64,000 nt of DNA from Bacteroidota bacterium. GTDB lineage: Bacteria; Bacteroidota; Bacteroidia; UKL13-3. Positions within the stretch are counted from its first letter, which is position 1, and each line of letters opens with the position of its first letter. The stretch covers positions 1-64,000 of the forward strand of contig JAIYCU010000001.1 in assembly GCA_027487835.1 (NCBI GenBank), read 5' to 3'. Shown here piece after piece: positions 28,099-36,306 of the stretch. The translations under genes were made by a program, and so were the position numbers. Under the pieces are notes generated by a model. It worked only from the letters and a program-made list of their open reading frames with translations, made no database searches and was not told where the DNA came from.

Positions 28099-29001
28099 AT
28101 GTCAATAGAAGTTGTTGGTTTAAACAAAGTGTATGGGTTGCAGAAAGCTTTAGATAATGTGAGCTTTTCGGTTCAACCCGGCGAAATTTTAGGATTTTTA
28201 GGTCCAAATGGTGCTGGAAAATCCACCACTATGAAAATTCTCACTGGATATCTGCCACAAACTTCTGGGGTGGTTAAAGTATGCGGTTATGATGTAAATA
28301 GTGATAGCTTAGCATTAAGAAAACACATTGGTTATTTGCCAGAATTAAATCCTTTGTATGCAGATATGTATATCAAAGAGTATTTGTTGTTTGCTGCTGG
28401 TTTGATGGATATGAAGGGCGCAAAAGCACATGCTGCGGTTGAGGAAATGATTACCCGAACTGGCATCACACCAGAAAGAAATAAAAAAATTAACCAACTT
28501 TCAAAAGGGTATAAGCAAAGAGTAGGTTTAGCGGCAGCCTTACTGCATAACCCTGATGTGCTAATTTTAGATGAACCAACCACTGGTTTAGACCCCAATC
28601 AAGTGGTAGAGATTAGAAACTTAATCAAGGAAATTGGGAAAGACAAGACAGTTATTTTCTCAACACATATTATGCAAGAGGTAGAAGCTCTTTGCAGTAG
28701 AGTGGTAATTATTAATAAAGGTAAAATAGTTGCAGATAACGACATCGCTGGTTTGCAACAAATGATACGTAAGCAATTTATTTTGCAATTAGAAGTTAAA
28801 GGCAATTGTAATGTAAATGATTTCTTAGCAATACCGGGTGTAATTAGTGCATTGGCAAATGGTACATTTTGGACAATTAAGTCGGATAAAGATGTACGAG
28901 AAGCCTTGGCAATTCTATCTCAAAACAAGCAATGGATTATTCTCTCTATGCAATTAGAGGAACAATCATTGGAAGATGTTTTTCAAACTTTAACCAAATA
29001 A
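28099..29001 (+). CDS. gldA: Gliding motility ABC transporter ATP-binding protein GldA
   Basis: This 300-residue ABC ATPase has Walker A GPNGAGKST (35-43), a signature LSKGYKQR in place of LSGGQ, and Walker B VLILDEPTTGLDP followed by the H-loop STHIMQE. It heads a tight run with a GldF-type permease 3 bp downstream and GldG after that. GldA, GldF and GldG form the ABC transporter long linked to gliding in Flavobacterium johnsoniae. The operon context makes GldA the best call rather than a generic exporter ATPase. Confidence 0.92.
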   Translation: MSIEVVGLNKVYGLQKALDNVSFSVQPGEILGFLGPNGAGKSTTMKILTGYLPQTSGVVKVCGYDVNSDSLALRKHIGYLPELNPLYADMYIKEYLLFAAGLMDMKGAKAHAAVEEMITRTGITPERNKKINQLSKGYKQRVGLAAALLHNPDVLILDEPTTGLDPNQVVEIRNLIKEIGKDKTVIFSTHIMQEVEALCSRVVIINKGKIVADNDIAGLQQMIRKQFILQLEVKGNCNVNDFLAIPGVISALANGTFWTIKSDKDVREALAILSQNKQWIILSMQLEEQSLEDVFQTLTK

Positions 29002-29004
29002 AAT

Positions 29005-29733
29005 ATGCGCTCAATTTATTTAAAAGAAATTAGAAGCTTCTTGAGTTCATTGATAGCCTATATTGTGATGTTAGTCTTTTTATTAGCCACGGGCTTATTT
29101 ACTTGGGTATTGCCTGATTACAATATTTTTGATTATGGCTATGCAAATTTAGATACCTTATTTAGCATGGCGCCTTGGTTGTTTATGTTTTTAATAAGTG
29201 CTATTACCATGCGCAGTTTAAGTGAGGAAAAAAAGACTGGTACAATCGAGATTATTACCACTAGACCTGTAAGCGATTTGCAAATTATAGCAGGTAAATA
29301 TCTAGCGGGAATAACCTTGGTTTTGTTTACCATTTTGCCTACACTCATATATTTTGTTACTATCTATCAACTTGGCGCGCCAAAAGGTAATTTGGATATT
29401 GGCGCTATCATTGGTTCATATATTGGCTTGTTCTTTTTAGCCAGTTGTTTTGTGGCAATTGGAATGTTTAGTTCCGCACTGAGTGATAACCAAATTGTTT
29501 CCTTTATTTTCTCCTTGTTTTTATGCTTTCTTTTCTACAATTTTTTTGATTTGATTGCCGACTTTAAACTCTTGGGAACTTGGGATTCAGTGGTTGCTAG
29601 TTTAGGGATTAATGCCCATTATCAAAGTATCAGTAGAGGGGTTATTGATTCAAGAGACCTGATGTATTTTTTGGGTTTCGACCTAATTTTTATTTGGGCA
29701 AGTAAAACAATTTTTGAAAGCAGAAAATGGTAG
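29005..29733 (+). CDS. gldF: Gliding motility ABC transporter permease GldF
   Basis: This 242-residue protein has six membrane spans of the ABC-2 permease type. It contains the SLSEEKKTGTIEIITTRPVS cytoplasmic loop that contacts the ATPase. It starts 3 bp after gldA and overlaps gldG by 7 bp. GldF is the membrane part of the GldAFG transporter, whose substrate is unknown. Confidence 0.92.
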   Translation: MRSIYLKEIRSFLSSLIAYIVMLVFLLATGLFTWVLPDYNIFDYGYANLDTLFSMAPWLFMFLISAITMRSLSEEKKTGTIEIITTRPVSDLQIIAGKYLAGITLVLFTILPTLIYFVTIYQLGAPKGNLDIGAIIGSYIGLFFLASCFVAIGMFSSALSDNQIVSFIFSLFLCFLFYNFFDLIADFKLLGTWDSVVASLGINAHYQSISRGVIDSRDLMYFLGFDLIFIWASKTIFESRKW

Positions 29734-31451
29734 GAGGAGAGATGGAAAAAATGAAGAAAAGAAAATCTGAACGCTCACAAAGCCTACTGAAACTTTTATT
29801 AGTTGTGCTTTTAGTGGTTTGTGTAAATTTAATTTTTACCAATTACTTTTTTAGAATTGACTTAACCACTGAAAAACGGTTTTCATTATCTGAGGCTAGT
29901 AAGAAGATGGCTGCTAATGTTGCAGATGTGGCCTATGTAAAAGTTTACCTGGAAGGCGAGTTTCCAGCTGGCTTTAAGCGATTGAGTAAATCTACCCGAG
30001 AGATGTTAGATGAATTTGCCTTATACAGTAATGGAAATATTCAATATGAGTTTATAGATCCTTTTAAAGGAGCAGATTCCAAAAAAACCTCTGAGATTAT
30101 ACAGGAGTTGGGAAGTAAAGGTTTGCAACCAACAAATGTCCAAGTAAAAAAAGAAGATGAGTTTGCACAAAAAATATTAATTCCGGGTGCCATCCTCACC
30201 TACAGAGGCAAAGAGTATCCTATTAATTTATTAAGGAGTCAGTTTGGGCAAAATCCAGAAGAGGTTATTAATAGTTCAGTAGAACTTTTAGAATATGAAA
30301 TTGCCAATACCTTGCGAAATGCTTTACAAGGCAGTCAAAAGAAAATTGCAATTATTCAAGACCACGGCGAATTAGACAAATGGGATATTGTAGAAGCTGA
30401 AGCAATGTTAAGTAAGTTTTACAAGGTGGAACGGCTTTCTCTTTCCATTCAAGTTCCCCAAAAATTATTTGAATATGCTGGGATTATAATTGCTAAACCT
30501 ACCCTGCCAATTTCTGAATTTGATAAATTTAAAATAGACCAATTTATCATGCATGGTGGAAAAGTGCTTTGGCTCGTAGAAACACAAAGTGCCGATATGG
30601 ATAGCTTACGAAAAGAGAATCTTTTTGTAACGCCAAGTTATGAAACAGGTCTGGAAGATTTGCTATTTAAATATGGAGTAAGAGTAAATACCAATATGGT
30701 GCAAGATTTACAATGCCATGCCATTCCAGTACTTTCTGGCATGCGCGATGGAACTCCTCAGCAAAAGCTTCTTAATTGGCCTTATTACCCAATAGCTTCT
30801 GGTTTTGGAAATCATCCAATTGTGCGTGGTGTTGAACCAATCTGGTTTCAGTTTGCCGCTTCTATTGATACGCTTACCAATCCAGATATTAAAAAGACAG
30901 TGCTTTATAAAAGTAGTTTGTATTCTAGATTATTGACAGCACCTGTAAGGATAGATCTTAATGTTTCTCGACTTGATTTGCAGCCTGAAATGTTCCAACG
31001 CAAAAGTAAAGGCGAGTTTATAATGGGTGTTTTATTAGAAGGAAAGTTTACCAGTAATTTTGCTTATCGTTTCGATCAAAGTAGGACGCCTGACTTGCCA
31101 TTTAAAGACCATGTTGATCAAAATAAGATGATTGTAATTTCTGATGGAGATGTTATTCGAAATCAGTTTAAGAAGAGCACGGGAGAGGTATTTCCTTTGG
31201 GTTACGACAGGTTTACCAACCAGCAATTTGGCAATGAAAAATTGATCTTAAATTGCGTGGATTATTTGTGCGACGACTCTGGTATTATTGAGATTAGAAG
31301 TAAAGAGGTAAAGCTTAGGTTATTGGATAAAGGTAAGATTAAGAAGGATAGAAACTTTTGGATTGCTATTAACATCGGACTACCAGTTGCTTTGATTTTA
31401 TTATTTGGATTGGTAAATAATTTTATTCGTAAAAAGAAATATACGACATGA
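29727..31451 (+). CDS. gldG: Gliding motility ABC transporter substrate-binding protein GldG
   Basis: This 574-residue protein has an N-terminal membrane span (about 22-42), a large extracytoplasmic region with the DUF4350/ABC-transporter auxiliary pattern (FIDPFK, GAILTYRGKEYPINLL), and a C-terminal membrane span (about 550-568) followed by RKKKY. It matches GldG. The start may be the ATG at 29727, overlapping gldF by 7 bp, or the ATG at 29742, which is preceded by a GGAGGAG run; the N-terminal extension is only five residues. It overlaps the next gene by 4 bp. Confidence 0.92.
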   Translation: MVGGEMEKMKKRKSERSQSLLKLLLVVLLVVCVNLIFTNYFFRIDLTTEKRFSLSEASKKMAANVADVAYVKVYLEGEFPAGFKRLSKSTREMLDEFALYSNGNIQYEFIDPFKGADSKKTSEIIQELGSKGLQPTNVQVKKEDEFAQKILIPGAILTYRGKEYPINLLRSQFGQNPEEVINSSVELLEYEIANTLRNALQGSQKKIAIIQDHGELDKWDIVEAEAMLSKFYKVERLSLSIQVPQKLFEYAGIIIAKPTLPISEFDKFKIDQFIMHGGKVLWLVETQSADMDSLRKENLFVTPSYETGLEDLLFKYGVRVNTNMVQDLQCHAIPVLSGMRDGTPQQKLLNWPYYPIASGFGNHPIVRGVEPIWFQFAASIDTLTNPDIKKTVLYKSSLYSRLLTAPVRIDLNVSRLDLQPEMFQRKSKGEFIMGVLLEGKFTSNFAYRFDQSRTPDLPFKDHVDQNKMIVISDGDVIRNQFKKSTGEVFPLGYDRFTNQQFGNEKLILNCVDYLCDDSGIIEIRSKEVKLRLLDKGKIKKDRNFWIAINIGLPVALILLFGLVNNFIRKKKYTT

Positions 31452-32467
31452 AAAAAGGCACTTTGATTTTATTGTTCGTGGTAATTGGCTTAGGAATAGT
31501 AAGTATTGTTCTTATGCGTAAACCTTGGTCCAATTCCACCCGTTCTTCTGAAATGTTTGCCGTAAAAGATACCTCAAAGGTAACACGTGTTTTTTTAGCA
31601 GACAAAGCCGGAAGTAGCCTGTTATTACAAAGGAATTCCGATAATACTTGGAATGCCAATAAAAGTGTTTTGGTAGACCATACTAAAATAAATTTATTAC
31701 TGACTACTTTACATGATTTACAAATGAAGATACCCGTGGCTGCCTCTATGCACAATACTGCCATGGCAATTTTGGGTAGCAGTGGAATTAAATGTGAAGT
31801 TTATGCTGGTGATGAAATTGTTAAGGTGATTTATATAGGTTCCGAAACACCAGATAAAGAAGGTACCTTTATGATTTTGGAAGGAGAAGATCAACCCTAT
31901 ATTGTGCAACAGCCTGGCTTTATTGGTTTTCTCACCCCACGTTTTAGTACCGACGAAATTAAATGGAGAAGCAAGTTGATTTTTAATGTAGCTAAAAAAG
32001 ACATTGAAGAAATCACTATTACCTATCCAAATGCACCACAAGAGTCTTTTGTATTAAATGCTAAGGTAGCACAGCAGCAAGGTTTTATACAAGATATTAA
32101 AGGCAATTTGGTTCGAACCGACACCTTAAAAACTAACCTTCTCTTAAATGCATTTGAACAATTATATGCCGAAGGATTTTATGACGAAAAAGTATTTACA
32201 AAAGCCGAACGTGATTCTGTTTTTGCTCAGCCGGCTTTTGTTAAAATTCAACTTAGGCTCAGCAATGGAGAGTTGCAACAATTAAGCTTATTTGAAAAAC
32301 CAATTGGCGAAAAAACCAAAGACCGATATGATGAAAACAATGTTGAACGCAGTATCGACCCTGAAAAGTTTTTTGCAAAAGTTGGAGAACAAGACCTAGC
32401 GGCATCGGTACAGGAGTTTGCTTTTAGAAGGATTTTAAAGAAAAAGTCTGATTTACAATTGCCTTAG
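31448..32467 (+). CDS. DUF4340 domain protein, GldG-linked
   Basis: This 339-residue protein has one N-terminal membrane span (about 5-22) and a soluble extracytoplasmic part with the DUF4340 pattern (TSKVTRVFLADK, SLLLQRNSDNTW, then VDHTKINLLLTTL). DUF4340 genes often follow GldG-like ABC auxiliary genes in other bacteria. The 4-bp overlap with gldG shows it belongs to this operon. Its role is unknown. One perfect copy of the palindrome GGTTCGAACC lies inside it (32110-32119). Confidence 0.85.
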   Translation: MKKGTLILLFVVIGLGIVSIVLMRKPWSNSTRSSEMFAVKDTSKVTRVFLADKAGSSLLLQRNSDNTWNANKSVLVDHTKINLLLTTLHDLQMKIPVAASMHNTAMAILGSSGIKCEVYAGDEIVKVIYIGSETPDKEGTFMILEGEDQPYIVQQPGFIGFLTPRFSTDEIKWRSKLIFNVAKKDIEEITITYPNAPQESFVLNAKVAQQQGFIQDIKGNLVRTDTLKTNLLLNAFEQLYAEGFYDEKVFTKAERDSVFAQPAFVKIQLRLSNGELQQLSLFEKPIGEKTKDRYDENNVERSIDPEKFFAKVGEQDLAASVQEFAFRRILKKKSDLQLP

Positions 32468-32519
32468 TAAATTCTTGATTTGGGATTTCCTTTGATTATT
32501 GCCTAAATTGCAACACCAA

Positions 32520-33800
32520 ATGGACAATCCTTCCGTCATTATCATAGGCAGCATTTTGTTTTCTGCCTTTTTCGCTGGTATAGAAATAGCTTTTATATCT
32601 GCCAACAAATTACTTATTGAGCTTAAAAATAAACAAGGCAGTTATTATGCTCGGCTTTTATCGCCCTTTATTGCAAATCCTTCTAAATTTATAAGCACTA
32701 CACTTATTGGTAATAATATAGGTTTAGTAATTTATGGTATCTATATGGCCAAAGTGCTCGATGGCTTGTTTTTAAATTTATTGCCAAGCTTGGCCGAATA
32801 CCATTTTTTATTACTATTTATCCAAACATTGGTTTCTACACTGATCGTTCTTGTAACGGCAGAGTTTTTACCTAAGGTGCTTTTTAGAATTAATCCTGAT
32901 AGCATTCTTAAAATTTTAGTAGTTCCCTTTTTGTTTTTCTATTATTTATTTTGGCCTGTTGTTCATTTTATCACTTGGCTTTCTAAACTTATTCTTTCAA
33001 AGCTTGGAGGAGGGGAGTTTACAGAAAATACACCTGCATTTAGTAGGGTTGATTTAGACCAATACATTGATCAAATTACTGAGCATGACCTGCCGGATGA
33101 CATTGAAGTAGATACCGAAATTTTTAAAAATGCACTCGATTTTAGCAATATCAAAGTAAGAGAATGTCTTACGCCACGAACTGAGTTAATAAGCATGAAC
33201 ATAGATAGTGGTATTAATCAATTGCACACCTTATTTGTAGAAACTGGTTTGTCTAAAATATTAATTTATAAAGACAATCCCGACCAAGTAATTGGGTATG
33301 TTCATCAAAAGGAGATGTTTAAGAAGCCAAGCAATATTAGGAGCATTCTTATTCCGATAGAAATTGCAACTGAAACCATGTCTATTATGGATTTGCTCAA
33401 CCGATTTACTCGCACCCGAAAAAGTATCGCATTGGTGGTAGACGAATTAGGCGGAACAGCAGGAATTATTACCATCGAAGACATTATGGAAGAGGTATTT
33501 GGTGAGATTGAAGACGAACATGATGTGGAAGAATTGATTGAACAAAAAATAGAGGATAATACCTTTCGTTTTTCAGCAAGACAAGAAATAGATTATTTAA
33601 ACAATACCTACGATTTAGGAATTCCAGAAGGAGAATATCATACCGTTGGTGGTTATATAATTTCTTCTCATGAAAGTATTCCGATGGCAGGTGAACGATT
33701 GATTATTGATCAATTTGAAATTACCATTGAATCGGTAAATCAAGCAAAAATTGGCACTATAAAATTGCGTATAATTAGCGAAAATGCTTCTAATAACTAA
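32520..33800 (+). CDS. CNNM/CorC-family membrane protein (DUF21, two CBS domains, CorC_HlyC)
   Basis: This 426-residue protein has a DUF21 membrane domain with four spans (about 1-160) containing SAFFAGIEIAFISANKL. Two CBS domains follow (about 195-315; the marker LTPRTELISMN), then a C-terminal CorC_HlyC domain (about 340-425) after the acidic stretch GEIEDEHDVEELIEQK. Relatives export magnesium or other divalent cations, or confer hemolysin-like traits. The ATG at 32520 is preferred over a TTG at 32499. It shares CTAA at its stop with the convergent gene. Confidence 0.93.
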   Translation: MDNPSVIIIGSILFSAFFAGIEIAFISANKLLIELKNKQGSYYARLLSPFIANPSKFISTTLIGNNIGLVIYGIYMAKVLDGLFLNLLPSLAEYHFLLLFIQTLVSTLIVLVTAEFLPKVLFRINPDSILKILVVPFLFFYYLFWPVVHFITWLSKLILSKLGGGEFTENTPAFSRVDLDQYIDQITEHDLPDDIEVDTEIFKNALDFSNIKVRECLTPRTELISMNIDSGINQLHTLFVETGLSKILIYKDNPDQVIGYVHQKEMFKKPSNIRSILIPIEIATETMSIMDLLNRFTRTRKSIALVVDELGGTAGIITIEDIMEEVFGEIEDEHDVEELIEQKIEDNTFRFSARQEIDYLNNTYDLGIPEGEYHTVGGYIISSHESIPMAGERLIIDQFEITIESVNQAKIGTIKLRIISENASNN

Positions 33801-34246
33801 GCGATTGAAAGAATCTTAACTGTTTTTCCAGCCAATACAATTTCCTGACCAGCAGATTTTCCCATTAAGGCTTTTGCCAATGGCGAAACCTCAGAAATAA
33901 AAGCAATTTTTTGTTGGTTTATTTGCAAGGTCCCAATGGCTGCGCTTATAAAACAATAACTGGTTTCGGTTTGAACCAAAGCACCTATTTCTCCAATATT
34001 GGAAGGTTTTTCTGCGTTTATTTTGAGTAATTTTTGGCAATCAATTTGCAAAATTTCAAGCTGTTTCGATAGCATGTAAATCTCGTTTTGAGACATGGCT
34101 TTAGCCGTCTCATATTTATCGCCCATGCTGCTTTTTTGCTCAGAATTTCCGCTTTCTTGTACCTTTTTTATTGACAATTTTATTTCAGCAATTTTTTGCT
34201 CCTGAAAGTTTTTCGCAGTTTCCCAGATGTTTTGTTTAGAATGCAT
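33797..34246 (-). CDS. GreA/GreB-like protein
   Basis: This 149-residue protein has a helical N-terminal part (about 1-80) with paired charged helices, and a C-terminal beta domain with ISEVSPLAKALMGKSAGQEIVLAGKTVKIL, the pattern of the GreA/GreB C-terminal domain. Gre factors bind RNA polymerase to rescue stalled transcription. The acidic pair normally at the coiled-coil tip is not evident, so it may be a polymerase-binding relative without cleavage-stimulating activity. Similar proteins in this phylum carry the label 3-oxoacyl-ACP synthase, which the sequence does not support. Confidence 0.75.
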   Translation of the reverse strand: MHSKQNIWETAKNFQEQKIAEIKLSIKKVQESGNSEQKSSMGDKYETAKAMSQNEIYMLSKQLEILQIDCQKLLKINAEKPSNIGEIGALVQTETSYCFISAAIGTLQINQQKIAFISEVSPLAKALMGKSAGQEIVLAGKTVKILSIA

Positions 34247-34254
34247 GAGTCGGA

Positions 34255-35301
34255 TTATTCAACCCAGTCGCAAATAAATAAATTAGTATCTCTAGTGCCA
34301 CCATTGTTTCGGTTACTACTAAAGATTAACTTGGTTCCATCTGGAGAGAACATAGGAAAGGCATTGAATAAACTGTTATTTGTAATGCGTTCCAAACCAG
34401 TGCCATCTACGTTAATCATATACAATTGAAAATCGTAACCTTTTACACTATGATGATTGCTACTAAAAATAATCTTATTGCCAGATGGGTGAAAGAAAGG
34501 AGCCCAATTTGCTTTACCTAAGTTCGTAATTTGTTTTAAGTTGCTGCCATCAATATTGATAGTATACAATTCCATATTGGTGGGCGCCACTAAACCTTGT
34601 TTTAGCAAGTCTTGGTAATCCTTAATTTCTGCTTCGGTTTTTGGTCTGCTGGCTCTAAATACTAATTGTTTGTTATCAGGAGAGAAAAATGCGCCACCAT
34701 CATATCCTAATCCAAAGGTGATTTGCTTCACATTTTTCCCATCAATATCGCTAAGGTATAAATCTAAATCGCCATTGCGTGTGCTAGTAAAAACAATCAA
34801 TTTACCATCCGGACTTATTGTTGCTTCTGCATCGTAGCCTGGGGCATTGGTAATTTGCTTTGTGATTTTACCTTTTTCATCTGCTACAAAAATGTCAAAT
34901 TCTGGATAAATGGCCCAAAGGTATCTGCCAGTGCTCATAGGATCTGGCGGGCAAGTTTGGTGTTTTAAATGGGTTGAAGCATAAATTACATCATGGTTGT
35001 TTGGCATATAATAACTGCAAGTGGTTCTGCCTTTGCCTGTGCTTACCATTGGTGCTGTGCCATTAGAATCTATAATTGGATCATTCAAATTCATAGTGAA
35101 AATCTGATCGCATTTTAAGCCCCATTTTCTATTATTGCTTTGAAAGCTAATTTTATCTCCTCTCGGACTAAAATAGGCTTCTGCATTATCGCCACCAAAA
35201 GTTAGTTGTTGAAGATTCGCTAAGTGTTTTTCTTCATTTTGAGCTTGGGTCAAACCGAACCCAAAAAATAGAAGCGCTGCTAGTGAGGTGAGTTTTTTCA
35301 T
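34255..35301 (-). CDS. TolB-like beta-propeller protein (PD40 repeats), secreted
   Basis: This 348-residue protein has a Sec signal peptide ending TQAQ (about 21) and five or six PD40/WD40-like blades with repeated SPDGKxIVFxSxRxGxxDLY motifs (for example SPDGKLIVFTSTRNGDLDLY at about 163). Such propellers bind partner proteins or peptides. It is the last gene of the heme-uptake run, 5 bp after the HmuY-like lipoprotein, so a role at the receptor is possible. The pattern of blades resembles TolB but there is no Pal or Tol gene here. Confidence 0.88.
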   Translation of the reverse strand: MKKLTSLAALLFFGFGLTQAQNEEKHLANLQQLTFGGDNAEAYFSPRGDKISFQSNNRKWGLKCDQIFTMNLNDPIIDSNGTAPMVSTGKGRTTCSYYMPNNHDVIYASTHLKHQTCPPDPMSTGRYLWAIYPEFDIFVADEKGKITKQITNAPGYDAEATISPDGKLIVFTSTRNGDLDLYLSDIDGKNVKQITFGLGYDGGAFFSPDNKQLVFRASRPKTEAEIKDYQDLLKQGLVAPTNMELYTINIDGSNLKQITNLGKANWAPFFHPSGNKIIFSSNHHSVKGYDFQLYMINVDGTGLERITNNSLFNAFPMFSPDGTKLIFSSNRNNGGTRDTNLFICDWVE

Positions 35302-35306
35302 ACTGG

Positions 35307-36302
35307 TTATAATCTTTGTATTTCAAATTTAGGCGCTCCTTTTACCCCTTGTTCATCATAAAAATCTATGAATCTAAGTTTATAAAAAAAGCCTTTGGTA
35401 TCTTTTATAATATAAGTGTATTTTCTAATAACATCATATCGGTTCAAATCAAAATCATAGGTTTTCCAATCAAATCCAATTACGTCTTTCCTATTGGTAA
35501 ATTCAAATTTCTTTATGCTTTGTACATTCACATTTTCAAAACCAAGAAGGCTATCTTTTGCACAAATAACTTTGTTTGGATTTAAAATCACTCCGGTAAC
35601 ACTGTATGGTGTAAATGGTGTCGTATTATAATAAACGTGTCTATATCTTGTAAATAAGATGTCCCATTCTTCCATGTCTGGCTCAAGATCAATTACTTTG
35701 TTGGGGTCATCAAAATTTATATAAGAGTAATTGCGTCTTGCGATCCTTGGCACGGTATATTCATGTTGGTTTGAACCATCTAAGTTTGCAAACAAGAAGG
35801 TGAAATTGCTGGATGTTGCGTTGGTAAATTTTAGTTTTTTATACCTTGGATTGGCTGTTTGTCCTCTGTCAATTAGGTATACATAGCCATGGCATTTTCT
35901 GCTGAGTGAATCATACCATTCGCCAAATGCAGTGCCTTTCCATTCTCCAGCAGGGTTATCGTATTCCCATTCTACTCCCTGAATTGCGGGCACCTCAGAA
36001 AAATCTTTACTACCAGTATTGGCAACTTGTACTTCTTTACCGCCATTAATTTTTACAATATTACTATTGGGATTGCAGGAGAATCCTAAATCCCACGCCA
36101 TAAAATCATTGGCTTTAATATCGCCATTACTTAAGGTAAAAAATAGTTGGGTAGTATAATCTCTTCCAAGTTTAACAGTATAGCTTTTAACATCCCCTTT
36201 AGAGGCAGGTAAAACAAGAGCATTTTCTTCCTTTTCGCAGGCTGTCAATAGAAATATTGCTGCCATAGAAAGTATAGAGTTGTATAGAATTATTTTTTTC
36301 AA
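35307..36302 (-). CDS. HmuY-family heme-binding lipoprotein
   Basis: This 331-residue protein has a lipoprotein signal (LLTAC, Cys22). The mature part has the HmuY-type pattern YTVKLGRDYTTQLFFTLSNG, then WDLGFSC, and later EEWDILFTRYRHVYYN. HmuY binds heme outside the cell and passes it to a TonB receptor. It lies 4 bp after the receptor gene. It is clearly related to the T9SS-sorted protein at the head of the run (38587-39822), with the same WD(L/I)xF and LFTRY landmarks. Heme binding residues cannot be assigned by eye. Confidence 0.85.
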   Translation of the reverse strand: MKKIILYNSILSMAAIFLLTACEKEENALVLPASKGDVKSYTVKLGRDYTTQLFFTLSNGDIKANDFMAWDLGFSCNPNSNIVKINGGKEVQVANTGSKDFSEVPAIQGVEWEYDNPAGEWKGTAFGEWYDSLSRKCHGYVYLIDRGQTANPRYKKLKFTNATSSNFTFLFANLDGSNQHEYTVPRIARRNYSYINFDDPNKVIDLEPDMEEWDILFTRYRHVYYNTTPFTPYSVTGVILNPNKVICAKDSLLGFENVNVQSIKKFEFTNRKDVIGFDWKTYDFDLNRYDVIRKYTYIIKDTKGFFYKLRFIDFYDEQGVKGAPKFEIQRL

Positions 36303-36306
36303 TTTT

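Noticed and set aside
33797-34246. 3-oxoacyl-ACP synthase label for the GreA-like protein
   Set aside because: The protein has no thiolase-fold motifs and is too short; the C-terminus matches GreA/GreB instead.
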